In this document: one piece after another, positions 50,501 through 61,045 of the stretch | Numbering within the stretch: the stretch's first letter is position 1 | How the letters are laid out: each line of letters starts with the position of its first letter | NCBI RefSeq assembly: GCF_002105155.1 | Contig: NW_019029010.1 | Span: 425,896-489,895 of the forward strand | Length of the DNA stretch: 64,000 bases | DNA from: Lobosporangium transversale | Taxonomy: Eukaryota > Mortierellomycota > Mortierellomycetes > Mortierellales > Mortierellaceae | Direction of reading: 5' to 3' | Notes under the pieces: model-generated | The model's input: the letters and a program-made list of their open reading frames with translations, nothing else | The model's database searches: none | Told to the model about the DNA's origin: nothing | Program-made: the position numbers and the translations under genes

Positions 50501-50570
50501 GGCACGAGTCTTAAAAAATCTTAAGCCCATTCACGCGCGTCTTAGAAAGAAATTGTTCAAAAAAAAAAAA
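47548..50570. other. Decayed region, no intact gene
   Basis: About 3 kb of AT-rich sequence with short ORFs. The longest (49796-49464, -) encodes 110 residues with helical, Leu/Ala-rich character (about LKHACVKMLAGCILL) and is followed downstream in the same direction by frames broken by several stops, which suggests an old disrupted gene of unknown family. An AAT repeat lies at 47846-47860. Confidence 0.4.
49464..49796 (-). pseudogene. ORF fragment of an unrecognised, probably decayed protein gene
   Basis: 110 codons without low complexity (EMRFVELNDTARSILNTNW, YVEVYCRAQAIDIYEERTEQ). No start context or domain is recognised, and the continuation down to about 48850 on the minus strand reads as protein-like pieces separated by stops. 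Best explained as a piece of a larger inactivated gene in this repeat-rich zone. Confidence 0.3.
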
Positions 50571-50574
50571 AAAT

Positions 50575-51730
50575 GGAGCTCAGTAAAATCTCGACGTTTG
50601 GTCCCAGTCTGAGAGAAGATCAAGATACATTTGCCTTGCAGCACATGAGTTTCGTCTCCAGACTGGTAACGAGCCTATGCGCGTATCACGTCGTCAAACT
50701 CTGAATCTTCTATCAAGCAGTCTCCCGCAGAATCCAAGGACAACAAACCTCCAGAGCCAACTGGAGAAGTAAAGGAGATCTGGTATCCTTTCCAATGCAA
50801 ATTAATCTCAACCATACTATTGGCGAGATAAAGAATGCCATCAAGGCAAGGATTAAAAACACACTCGAGAGTATCAATGCAAAGACCTCACTCCCAAACT
50901 CATCCCTGCCAATGCAGCAAAAGAAATATATGCAAGCTATCCAAAAAAGTCACTTCGGATCCTTAATGACGAGCTTGAAAAGCTCAATGCTTACTTTCTT
51001 GATGAGATGGCAGATGGCCACGTTGAGATTATTGCCGAAGTGCCGAAGAGCCGATGCGAGGTTTGCCCTAAGGTTTTGATGAGCTGATGGCTTCGATCTA
51101 AGGCTTTGATTTAAGGCGTAGGGGCTGTCTTCAAAATTCATGTACTCTCAAAAAGGGGCCTAGATTCGTATATTTTTGAGGTTCAAATTTTTTCTGGTTG
51201 TAGATCCCTTCCTTTGCTCACTCTTAGTGGTGAATGCCCCCAAAAAGACCAAAACAACTGACCAGGCCATGGATGATGAAGTGAGGCTCTCTGATCTTTC
51301 CAAGGTAGAGCTGATTTCGAAATCTGGACATGTTGGCGAAAAAGTGTAAAGAAGGCGCCTATAACGCACTAGTTAAAACTGCCACTGCCCTCCAAACTTC
51401 GTCGTTTTAAGATATAGAACTGATCTCCAGTGCCATAGATGCAGAGAGCTCTCTGCGATCGAAATGAGGAACCTATACCTAAGGCAGGCTTGCAAGAGCC
51501 TTTACGCTAAAATTATCTCGTCTTTTGAAACTACGGCGAAGGGGACTCAGAATCGCATGGTTGTTACAGGAACTCCAGGGATTGGGAAATCAGCCATTCT
51601 TATATACTACATGATTCAATGCTTGCCATAAGCAGTGATGACAATCCACTCGGTGGACCGGTGAAGTATGAGCCCATCACCGATACGATGGTTTTACTTT
51701 TCTCCCACATTGAAAATGTGAGGGAAGACG
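50575..51730 (+). pseudogene. Decayed Crinkler (CRN)-like gene
   Basis: Frames on the + strand resemble the two-part layout of Crinkler proteins in Mortierella and Rhizophagus. First is a ubiquitin-like N-terminal piece (about 50795-50860, NLNHTIGEIKNAIKARI), continuing after a frame change in KSLRILNDELEKLNAYFLDE (about 50945). About 600 bp on lies a piece with a conserved P-loop (GTPGIGKS, about 51569-51592) preceded by YLRQACKSLYAKIISSF. These parts are split across frames with several stops between, so the gene is broken. Crinklers are host- or competitor-directed nuclear proteins in oomycetes and fungi. The family call is from memory of motif layout and needs a profile search. Confidence 0.5.
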
Positions 51731-52073
51731 TTATGTTCTTATGAATGATAATTGAAAAGCAAGTGTAAGAGAACAATGAGAAAGACAAGACAAGATGAGG
51801 TATGTAAAAGAGTATTTAAAAAAAAGGTAAAAAAAAAGAAGAAAAGAACTAAGGGAGGTGGTAAACTATTATTTACGATTGTCGCTTCATAAAAAGATGA
51901 ATAAGTTCCTTAATCTGCAGCAAACATTTCCATATTGGGCATATCCTCGGTAATCAATGGTGTTTTTTGCGAAGTCCTTCCTATCAACTTTGCGACGTCG
52001 AGGCGATTTGCATTACTTATAAGTAATGTCTTGGCTAGTAGGTATATGCTATAAACAGTATAGTAGACGTGTT
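51731..52073. other. Gap between the Crinkler remnant and the aldo/keto reductase
   Basis: A/T-rich 3' flank of the reductase gene with a GAAAAAG-rich patch (51770-51850). No gene seen. Confidence 0.4.
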
Positions 52074-53680
52074 CTACATTTTACTTGTACGAAGATTAAA
52101 CAAAGCTTGAAACTGTCTAGGCACCTCGATATCGACTCCAATACCGATAAATGTATCTAGGTCCTTAACCAGATCTTGAGGGAACGGCAACTGCTTGGGG
52201 TTGCTGACAGAATCAAGCCGAGCCATCTGGGATGGCTTCAATGTGAACTCCAATGCATTCAGGTTATCTTTCAACTGCTCCAAGGTACGAGCGCCGATCA
52301 AGGGTGACGTGATACCAGGTTTTTGCAATATCCAGTTCACTGCCACTTGTGCGGGTGTTCTGTTACATTCTTGGGCGATGGCCTTGACCTCGTCCAAGAT
52401 TCTCCAGTTTCTGTCGTGTTTGAAGTGAATGTCCACTTGACCTTCGCGCTTACTGTCCTTGTTTATCTGTTCGCGCAAGTGCTTTCCAGTGAGGAACCCT
52501 TCAGCTAAGATAGACCAAGGAACAATCCCAATACCCATATCCGCACACATGGGTTGGATATCGGACTCGAGGGAACGGTTTAAAAGATTATAGCGTGTTT
52601 GGAAGCCAATGAACGGTGTCAATCCGCGTAGATCGGCCATGGTGTTGGCAGCTTTTGAAATGTAAAATAAACCCGTATGGCTCTTAGTTAGCCTTTATCA
52701 AAGCAAATAACAATAACAGCAAAAAAAATGTATTTACAACCTACAAGGAACCACCCAGCTGGGAGTGTCGCTCACGGCAACATAGAGAGCCTTTCCAGCA
52801 CGGATAACATCGTCCAAGGCCCGCATGACTTCGTAAATGGGGGTTCTATACTCCCAGAGATGAACATAGAGAATATCCACGTAGCCCATTCCCATACGCT
52901 TCAAGCTACCATCCAAGGTTTCTACTAAATTTTTGCGATGATTGCCACCTGGAGAGTAAAAACAATAGCATCAATCGTACAATGTTTCATTCAGGACAGC
53001 CCACTCTAAATGAAGGAACTAATGATAAAGTCCACGTTACCGGCATTAGGATTAGGATGATTAAATTGGCCTCGACCCATAATAGCATCGAGCGACGCTG
53101 CATTAACTGTGAAGGGGATTAGCATACGGGAACAAGGAATGAAAAGTTTCCTTTGAACAAGATAACATTAGTGCCCATGCTTACTTGAATACTTTGTAGC
53201 GATCACGCACCCGCTCCTCTTGCTAGAGATATATTCTCCCAAGAATCTCTCGGAATCACCGTTCATGTAGACATTGGCAGTGTCAAAAAAATTGCCTCCT
53301 CTTTCGTAGTAAGTATCAAATATCTTCCTACATGTCTCCTTATTGTTACCGAAACCCTAAAAAACCACCCATTCATAGTGATGTGCATTTTGGTGAGTAA
53401 CAAATTGTCTAATAGTAAGCAGTGGGCCTATCTTGTCGAAGCATACTGCGATTACCCATTTGTCTCCAAAGGTCTATATTAAGGCGACACCAAAGAGGTT
53501 ATTATCGGTATAATGAAAAAGATCACTCATAGAACGTAAAAAAAGAGTCCTTGTATTTTTAATTACCATCGTCCCAAGTGATAAGGGACTGACTCGAAGT
53601 CCAGATTTGCCTAATAGCACATAGCTATCCAATGCTGTCAACGCCTGGTCGATAGGTGAGTTATCAGAAGTATCCTTCAT
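52074..53680 (-). CDS. Aldo/keto reductase (NADPH-dependent, aryl-alcohol dehydrogenase-like)
   Basis: Predicted cytosolic NAD(P)H-linked oxidoreductase of the AKR superfamily. Exons in transcript order: 53680-53567, 53473-53456, 53356-53185, 53106-53041, 52948-52745, 52651-52074; all in phase, 383 aa. The catalytic tetrad is complete: Asp69 and Tyr74 (FFDTANVY), Lys99 (VIATKYS) and His153 (LYVHLWEY). The C-terminal cofactor segment TSPLIGARTLEQLKDNL is typical. Exon 2 is only 18 nt (TFGDKW) but supplies part of the conserved LGTMTFG strand, so it must be included. The exon-5 end is set at a GTAGGT donor by phase, giving WVVPSAANTMADLRG; that junction is the least certain. It sits beside decayed repeats but is itself intact. 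Confidence 0.88.
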
Positions 53681-55394
53681 ACTGACTGACTTTGGAGTTG
53701 TTACAAGAAAAGGGGAAAGAGAGAAAAGTGGCGGCGGAAGAAAAAAAGAAAAAAAGAAAAAAAAGAAAAGTGAACGAATAAATAAAAAGTGGTAGAGTCA
53801 AGCGAGCTGAATATGACTTCCCCCATGTCTGGATCCTATCTGCCTGGCAAGTGAAGAAATATGGTTTGATAGTAAGCATTACATTTCATTACAAGTTAAC
53901 GAACAGTTTTTAATGCATTGGCATCAGTTGATTCACAGACACATGGGTGACAACCGCTAGATTCAGGTTTGCTAACGTGACACCACAATCAAGATAATAG
54001 GCCTATACCACATCCCCAATAGACCATATCTGATAATTGGCAATAGGTTTGGCCTGCTATATCCGTACATTGTTTGGCCAATATATCCTTCCATCGATTA
54101 ATATCCAGGAAAGAGCTATATATTTAGAGGGATATCTACTGTGCGTTTCGGGGAATGCCGGGATTTTGCGCCCTTCCTCCATCTACACATCATATGGTTC
54201 CTGATTGACGGCCCTTCATCTACAACACCTTCGCTGGCCAAAGTTATCATTACACTATCGCCAAGGCTTTATGTTTCGATAAGGGCCTCATACCAGAAAG
54301 TTGACAAAAAGGTAGCTTGGATATATGGACGTAGGTAGAATTGAAATGATATTGAGAGAAGGTTCTAGTTTTCTGAAAATTTTGTTGCTATAGAGCATTT
54401 AGAAAAAGCTCTATGAGAAGGTAAGGTGGTGTGCCAAGATACACCCGAAGGATGTATTGACGCGCAAAGATACCGGAGCAGGAGGCACGTGTCCATGCTA
54501 GGAAAACTCTCTAAGAACTAGGATACTTTGCGCAGGCAAGAGTTTTCTACAAAATTGCAGGTGTATTCTTCACTGGTTGCTAACGCGGCAAGATAGTAGT
54601 TCATTTGATATATTCCTAATAAACCGAACAGGGAATTCAGTTTATAGGAGTTTTGAATATTCATTAACTTTTTTTTTTTTTTTTAGTATTGAAAAACCCA
54701 ATCAGTTCAAAGGATCCCAATGCTCAATGTTCCCTCATTCCTATTGAGCAGTTACAAGGCGGTTTGCTTGTCGCTCTCACGTATGTATCCTAATGATCAT
54801 TAAATTTATAGCTCTAACCATGAATAATAAAGTGGTTTCAAGGTCTTTGATGATGTTTAATAGGTAGAGTAATCATTTATTTTGAACGAAAATGGGTTAA
54901 AATCCATGTGGATATTGTTTGCTCGCTTGCTGATGATAATGCGCAATATGCAAAATGCGTAAAAATATTTGCATTCTACGATCTGACGCGTAACCGATTG
55001 AATTTTTGACAAAGATAGCCTAGACCATGCATTCGCATGGTCCTTTCTCAAAGAGAGAAAAGCAATGCGACGCTAAACAAAAAGCAAGGAGAGCAATATG
55101 CAAAAAGAGATGGAAAGGGGGAGACGGCGATTAGATTTCAAATCATTCGTTGGATGCATTTCATGCTATGATTTTTATTAAAGCGCACTACTCGCCCGCG
55201 GAAGTGTCCATCACAAATGATTGGGTTCCTCAAGCACTTTTCCTTCTCACACTCACACTTTTATTTTCTCCTGAACCCTGCACCTTCACCTCTTTCTTCA
55301 CTATCTTCGCTACCTTCATCTCCCTCATCCTTCTCTCTCCCTCTTCTTCTCTGCTTTTGCTTCTACTTCATCTCCTGGTTGCGTTTTTAACGAA
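53681..55394. other. Interval between the reductase and RIB1 (divergent)
   Basis: 1.7 kb with no recognised gene. Near the reductase start the + strand is GAAAA-rich; near RIB1 it is pyrimidine-rich (55240-55385), consistent with two promoters at the ends. A short poly-T run lies at 54669-54684. An ORF at 54141-54338 is unrecognised. Confidence 0.45.
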
Positions 55395-57003
55395 ATGGCT
55401 TGCGACATCACCATGAATGAAACCCCTGTGGCCACACACCAGAACTACATTCCTCGGAATGCCGTTGATCACATCAACCCATTCTTTTTCAAGAGTCACC
55501 ACCATGCCTATGGTCATAGCCACAGGCATGGCCATAGTCATTACCACCATCGACAAGAACAACAGCCTTCTCCTACTCCTTCTCCTATCCCCTTAGATTC
55601 TCAATTGCAGACCCCTGTCCCAAGGCGTATGTCTGCCCAGATCGATCCTTCTTCTTTGCCTGCTTCTTATAGTACTCCTCCTGCTACTCCTCCTTTGACC
55701 TTAAAGGGCGAACAAACTTCTCCCCCTCCTACAGCCACTACTTCTACTACGACAGCTACTTCTGCTTCAAGTGTAGAGACCGAATCATTGGCATGGTGTA
55801 CTGCACGAGCAAGGATCCCAACCCCCGACGGATCCGAATATTTTTTACATATTTATGAGAACAAACAGGATAAGAAAGAACACTTGGCTTTCGTATTTGG
55901 AGACATTATCCGTAGTCAGAGTCTTGATCGAGTTCAACTTAACGAGACAGAAATGGATCGGATGAAACGTGGAGCCTATAGGGGACGTCTACCCAATCTT
56001 GTTGATCCAGACCAGGATGTATCCATGGAGATGGTTGAGACTGTATCAGTCATATCTGCACCAGCATTAGCATCAACATCAGCGTCAGTATCGGTATCAA
56101 CAGCAGTGGTGACGGCAAGCATAGCCACAACATCAGCAGTAACAACACAGGCTCCCTTGGTCCGAATTCACTCAGAATGTTTCACAGGAGAAATAGGTCA
56201 TTCAGCTCGATGCGATTGTGGTGAGCAATTGGATGAAGCTATCCGATTAATGAAGGCGGAAGGCTCAGGTGTGGTAGTCTACCTGCGACAGGAGGGACGT
56301 GGAATTGGTTTAGCGGAAAAGCTCAAGTAAGTCCAACCAGAAGGGGATTACAAACATTCACTTTCGTCATGCGCATTGTATTATCGTCCAGACCGAGCCA
56401 ACCCCACGTGAAATATTTGAACCCGAAAATTCAACCGGAAGCCGATCACTCTTCACACATCCCCTTCTTTACATTAATACCGTTCTTTTTTTTTTTTTTT
56501 TTTATTTTTATTTTTTTATCTGTTCTCCTACAGTATACACCATAAGATATACTTACACATATTAATGTCTACATGAATGGTTTTTTAGGGCCTATAACTT
56601 GCAGGATCTAGGATATGACACTGTCACAGCCAACTTGTTACTGAATCATGGTGCGGACGAACGAACTTATGAAGTTGCACAGGCAATCCTTCGGGATTTA
56701 GGTCTGCAGCAGATCAGGCTTTTGACCAACAATCCAGATAAGATTGAAAAGATTGAAAGGATTGAAGAACAGGGACAAGAACGGGGACAGGGTGCACTTG
56801 ATCAAACCAGGATCAAGGTGGTAGAACGCGTCCCTATGATGCCCAAGTCGTGGGAGGCTATCCACCAAGGTACTGAGACTGACTTTGAGATTAAGGAAGG
56901 CGCTGTTGAGAACAAGGTTGTCAAGGGTAAAGAACTGGACAAATATTTGAAAGTCAAAGTCGAGAGAATGAGGCACATGATCACTGTTCCAACATCGCTT
57001 TGA
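55395..57003 (+). CDS. RIB1: GTP cyclohydrolase II (riboflavin biosynthesis)
   Basis: Converts GTP to 2,5-diamino-6-ribosylamino-4(3H)-pyrimidinone 5'-phosphate with loss of formate, the first step of riboflavin synthesis. Exons 55395-56326 and 56589-57003 join in phase (AA|G) to give 448 aa. The Zn site is visible ([10 protein letters not shown] ... RCDCGEQL: three Cys), as are [14 protein letters not shown] and, after the intron, [16 protein letters not shown] and LLTNNPDK. Compared with bacterial enzymes (about 200 aa) it has a long N-terminal extension with a His cluster (about residues 36-54, [16 protein letters not shown]). A Ser/Thr/Ala/Val-rich insertion of about 45 residues sits just before the Zn-binding Cys segment, and the C-terminal tail is long and charged. 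Intron 56327-56588 carries poly-T. Identity secure. Confidence 0.94.
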
Positions 57004-57148
57004 GTTTGATAGACTTTTCTCTTTTCAATCATATCATCATGTATTCTATTGCCAAATAAAAAAAAGTATAAAATGAAAATGATATTTTTATTTTATTTAC
57101 TTTTCCTGTTTAAATTATGTACAGTTGAAACAAAGAACGTCCTTTCTT

Positions 57149-57683
57149 TTACTGCAACATTTGAGAAAGGGTCTTTTCAAGCTGGATGGCATCAGCAGCG
57201 AACTTGCGGATACCCTCAGCGAGTTTCTCAGTTGCCATGGGGTCTTCATTCAGCTCCCAGCGGAAGGAAGTCTCATCAAAGGAAACCTTGGGATACTGCT
57301 GAGCACTGCTGGTAGCAATCTCAGGGCTCAGCTTACGCTCGATCTGCTTATTCGACTTGTGGAGTTCTTCCAACAAAGCGGGTGAGATAGTCAAGAAGTC
57401 ACATCCAGCCAACTCCTCGATCTCTTCAACAGTGCGGAAGGAGGCACCCATGACAATGGTCTTGTAGCCGTGCTGCTTATAGTAGTTGTAAATCTTGGTG
57501 ACTGAAATGACACCAGGATCCTCTGCACCGTGGTACTCCTTCTTATGGGTGGTCTTGTACCAGTCGAGAATACGGCCAACAAAGGGTGAGATCAAAGTGA
57601 CATTAGCCTCAGCGCAGGCAACAGCCTATATTTATAATTAAAGCCAAGAGATCGAAATGCAAAACATTAATTAATTAATAAGG

Positions 57684-57714
<31 letters not shown>

Positions 57715-58926
57715 CGATGATCTTTCTACCTGTCTGAAGAAAAATAACAACTAAACAGAATGGTTATTTACCTGAGCGAAAGAGAAAAGAAGAGTCAAGT
57801 TACAGTGAATGCCTTCAACTGACTCGAGATGTCTGGCGGCCTGGATACCCTCCCAGGTGGAGGCAATCTTGATAAGAATGCGGTCCTTGTCAATGCCAGC
57901 GTCCTTGTAGAGGCCAATGATCTTCTTGGCCTTGGCGATGGTGGCCTCCTTATCAAAGGAGAGACGAGCACTGACCTCAGTCGAGACACGGCCAGGGACG
58001 ATCTTGAGAATCTCGACACCAAAGTTGACAAGGAGCTTGTCCATAGCAGCGTCAATTTGGGACTCGATAGGACTGTTTTCATTTCATCCATCATTAGATA
58101 TTGATTAAGTTTACATCATTAGTAAGGAAAGGGAAAGGAATCGCAATAGTTAGATGACTTGCTTGGAGAGCTGAGAGAACATGGTGATCAAAAATCCCGC
58201 TCACTTTTTTTTTGGGTCAGATTTTCTTTATCTGACCCAAAATTGATAAGAGCAATTACCACCATTTTTGTCAATCTCTGCACGTTCGAAGAGTTTATCA
58301 TTTTTTTGTGCATTCTGTCTCTGGTATTGCATTTGAAAGCTTAATCAGCCCCTCGCCTTATTACTCTAACGATTTCTCATGTTGAGCATCATATCATGGG
58401 AACCCATTACCCCTGGTCACACAAAGGGGCTAAATGACAGAGAGGGCTTTGATTTGATTCCAGATTTTACACAGCGTATTTTTCATGTGCCCCTTCTACA
58501 GCCGCTGGGGAAGCAATAGAAATAACCTCATTTGCCCATACAAAGATATTCATATACACATGCAACACTCACAAAACGGAAAGAAAAATGAATAAATGAA
58601 TGAGATCGAGGTATAGAGACTTACCCACCGATCTTCTTGGCGTAAGCAATAGCATCATCAATTAGATGAGAATAGCTAGCCTTTTTAGAAGCAGCCAAAA
58701 TTAAGGAAGGGTTGGTGGTAGCATCAGTAGGCTTGTACTGAGCAATGGCTAATATTGTCAAAAATGACAACGCGCGCGGAAAAAAATAGAAAAGGAAACT
58801 GATCAATAAAAAAAAATTAACAGAGGAAGAAGGATAAGTGCGTTCATTCAAAATTATCTTACACTCAAAGTCGCCAGTGTCCGAGACGACGGTGGTGTAG
58901 TTCTTGAGTTGGTCGAGAGCAGTCAT
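57149..58926 (-). CDS. TAL1: Transaldolase
   Basis: Non-oxidative pentose phosphate enzyme that transfers dihydroxyacetone from sedoheptulose-7-P to glyceraldehyde-3-P. Exons in transcript order: 58926-58863, 58748-58625, 58072-57772, 57625-57149; all in phase, 321 aa, normal size. Signatures: [10 protein letters not shown], the Schiff-base lysine in [10 protein letters not shown] (about residue 130), [19 protein letters not shown] across the last junction, [17 protein letters not shown] and [13 protein letters not shown]. Intron 2 is long (552 nt) and contains a perfect 12-bp hairpin; intron 3 has sense poly-T. It converges with RIB1, with only 145 bp between stop codons. Confidence 0.95.
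58211..58241. other. 12-bp perfect hairpin in TAL1 intron 2
   Basis: TTTGGGTCAGAT (58211-58222) and ATCTGACCCAAA (58230-58241) are perfectly complementary around a 7-nt loop. It lies mid-intron, away from both splice sites. Confidence 0.7.
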
Positions 58927-59084
58927 GATGTAATTGATGTGAATGAGTGTAGCGTATTGATGAGTAAGAAAAGTAATGAAAGAGTCTTTTTTGTTCCCCA
59001 CGCTTTTTTATTGGAAATCTAGATTTGGCTGAAAATACGTCACACTATGGCAGTTAAGGGGCGTCCGATCCCTGTAACCCTGTA

Positions 59085-59745
59085 AATATTCTTTTGACCA
59101 GTTAAATTGGCAAAATTTTTTTTTTTTGTACAACACGTAAACCAAGAATGGCAATGAATATTCTAGCAAAACAACAATTTTTGCATCATCAATTTGGTTA
59201 TTAGATTTAACATATTCCTGTCTCGCCTTCAGAGATTTTTTCTTCATTCAACACTACACCATGCCACGTTCAAAGAACTATCAACGTCTTGATTCTGGTC
59301 TTCGTCAAAAAATTATCAGCTCAATCTTTGATGAAGGATTGACTTAAAAAGACACTTTGAATGATAATGGACATGTTTACTTGCGATTGCCTCCCTACAC
59401 CCCTCATCTCAATGCGGCCGAATGGGTCTTTAGTAGCATCAAGAGGCATGAACGGCGTCAAGAGCTTCAAAACCACGAAACATTGACAAAGCATATCAAT
59501 GATGGTATTCTCAAGATTGACGCAAAAAATGTCCAGGGATGGATCCGCGAAGTCAATAGAAATTTTGTCCTTGTAAACAGAGGCGAACCTTTGGGTAGAT
59601 TCTACAACAGTACCCACCAATAAAAAAATTAGCCAAATTGATGATCCAAAAATTGTTGTTTTGCTGGAATACACATTGCCATTCTTGGTTTACGTGTTGT
59701 ACAAAAAATTTTTTTTTTGCCAATTTAACTGGTCAAAAGAATATT
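59085..59745 (+). mobile_element. Internally deleted Tc1/mariner-like element with 113-bp TIRs
   Basis: Left end 59085-59197 and right end 59633-59745 are inverted copies, differing at few positions (AATATTCTTTTGACCAGTTA at the outer end). Between them a single reading frame (from ATG at 59261 to a stop before 59624) contains an N-terminal helix-turn-helix-like piece, an in-frame TAA at 59345, and then the C-terminal DDE_3-type catalytic end (LPPYTPHLNAAEWVFSSIK, with the final Glu). The central catalytic part, including the first Asp residues, is missing, so the element is non-autonomous. TIRs over 100 bp are long for this class. The TA duplication expected at the ends is ambiguous by one base. 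Confidence 0.8.
59261..59623 (+). pseudogene. Defective transposase of the Tc1/mariner-like element
   Basis: Residues 1-28 read MPRSKNYQRLDSGLRQKIIS and onward, the start of a DNA-binding domain. A stop at 59345-59347 follows. The same frame continues at 59348 into the catalytic C-terminus with the AAEWVFSSIKRH block. Full transposases of this class are about 330 aa; here only about 120 codons remain, with the middle lost. Confidence 0.75.
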
Positions 59746-60421
59746 ATATGAGGCAGATTTAAATAGTGCACGACTATCTAGATAAGTTGTGTGGTGTATT
59801 CGCCACAGTTATAAGCTTATGTGGAATTGGATGTGTTTTTTATATGACCATTGAGTAGAGTGCCCCATTTGGATGCACTCTCAAGCCTAGGAGGTAACAT
59901 CTACAAACCACAATATTGAATATGTTTAAAACAAAACGCAAACCAATTCAAAGACACGCAGCTTTTGAGCAGTCCCGTTATTCGAAGCCACGCTAAATTT
60001 GTTAAAGACGTGATTGGCCATGTACAATAGCATGTATTGCCATCTTCCAAGCGATTATGGAACAACTGTACTCGCCCATCGCCTTTACTTTGAGTTCTGT
60101 CTGCTCTTTCTACAATTGTATGCCATTAAACAATATTCGAACATCGGCTTTTCACAAACATTTATTTACCTCTCAAGCTCTAGGTCTCAAGGCAATCTTA
60201 GCTCTGTAGATGAATACATTCAAGCACCATTTTTCTGTCGGCGGACGGAATTTTTTTTTTTTTTTTTTTTTTTTTCAGAAGCATTAAGTGAAAGTAAATA
60301 ACTTAAAAAATCATAAGATGTTTTTAAGCCAACCATTTCAGGTAGTTTTAAAACATTATCGAGTCACTTAGACGATTTGTCACAATATTAAAAAGAAACC
60401 CAGGGAATAGACATTAAAGTT
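59746..60421. other. Repeat-rich spacer
   Basis: No gene is supported. A poly-T run lies at 60250-60275. A frame at 60014-60245 encodes an unrecognised peptide that ends in the homopolymer. Confidence 0.4.
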
Positions 60422-60671
60422 ACCTGAAAGAAAGTTTGGTCAAAATGGGGTTTTCTGATTTTTTATATCTTGAACCTCTGACAAACAGCTCATATGCGAC
60501 ATAAAGACTTCATCAATAAGATGGAAGTTTACACTTTTGTTAATGAGGTCAACATGGGCAACTACCGGGGTTTTTGGGCAGTACCTCCCAAGGAAAAACG
60601 AAAAAGAAAAAGGAATGAAGACAATGCTTCGCTTCAAATTTTTATGTTATTGACCAAACTTTCTTTCAGGT
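60422..60671. mobile_element. MITE-like element C, 250 bp, 22-bp perfect TIRs
   Basis: ACCTGAAAGAAAGTTTGGTC (from 60422, 22 bp) is exactly repeated in inverted orientation at 60650-60671. The interior has a short open frame but no recognisable transposase domain. The terminal sequence differs from elements A and B apart from a TTTGGTC core. Confidence 0.65.
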
Positions 60672-61045
60672 CAGTGAACAGATACAGTCAAATTTTTTTG
60701 TTGGCCCCAACTTTAAATTATTTGGCCCATGAAGCTTTATGACAGCAAGGATGGGGATATGTCGGTGGCAATTTCCTTGACTGCCTCATTGGCAATTCAG
60801 TTGACCATACAGTTAGTTGCTTAGTTGACTATTCCATTGGCTATTCCATCGACCGCTTTGTTGCCCAACCCATCGACTGTTCCATAGAGGGGTTTTGATC
60901 CTCTCTGAAATATTGATTTAGGCGTTACGCTTTGAGGAATGTGAAGGAGTTGTCAGTCGCATCAATGAGGCCACAAGATGCATTGTCTTTATTCGAAAAT
61001 GGACTGCTCACGCTATTACCTTTTCCCTCGTTGTATTGAGGCCAT

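Noticed and set aside
60494-60742. 82-codon ORF in and beyond MITE C
   Set aside because: It crosses the right terminal inverted repeat and has no domain; likely chance.
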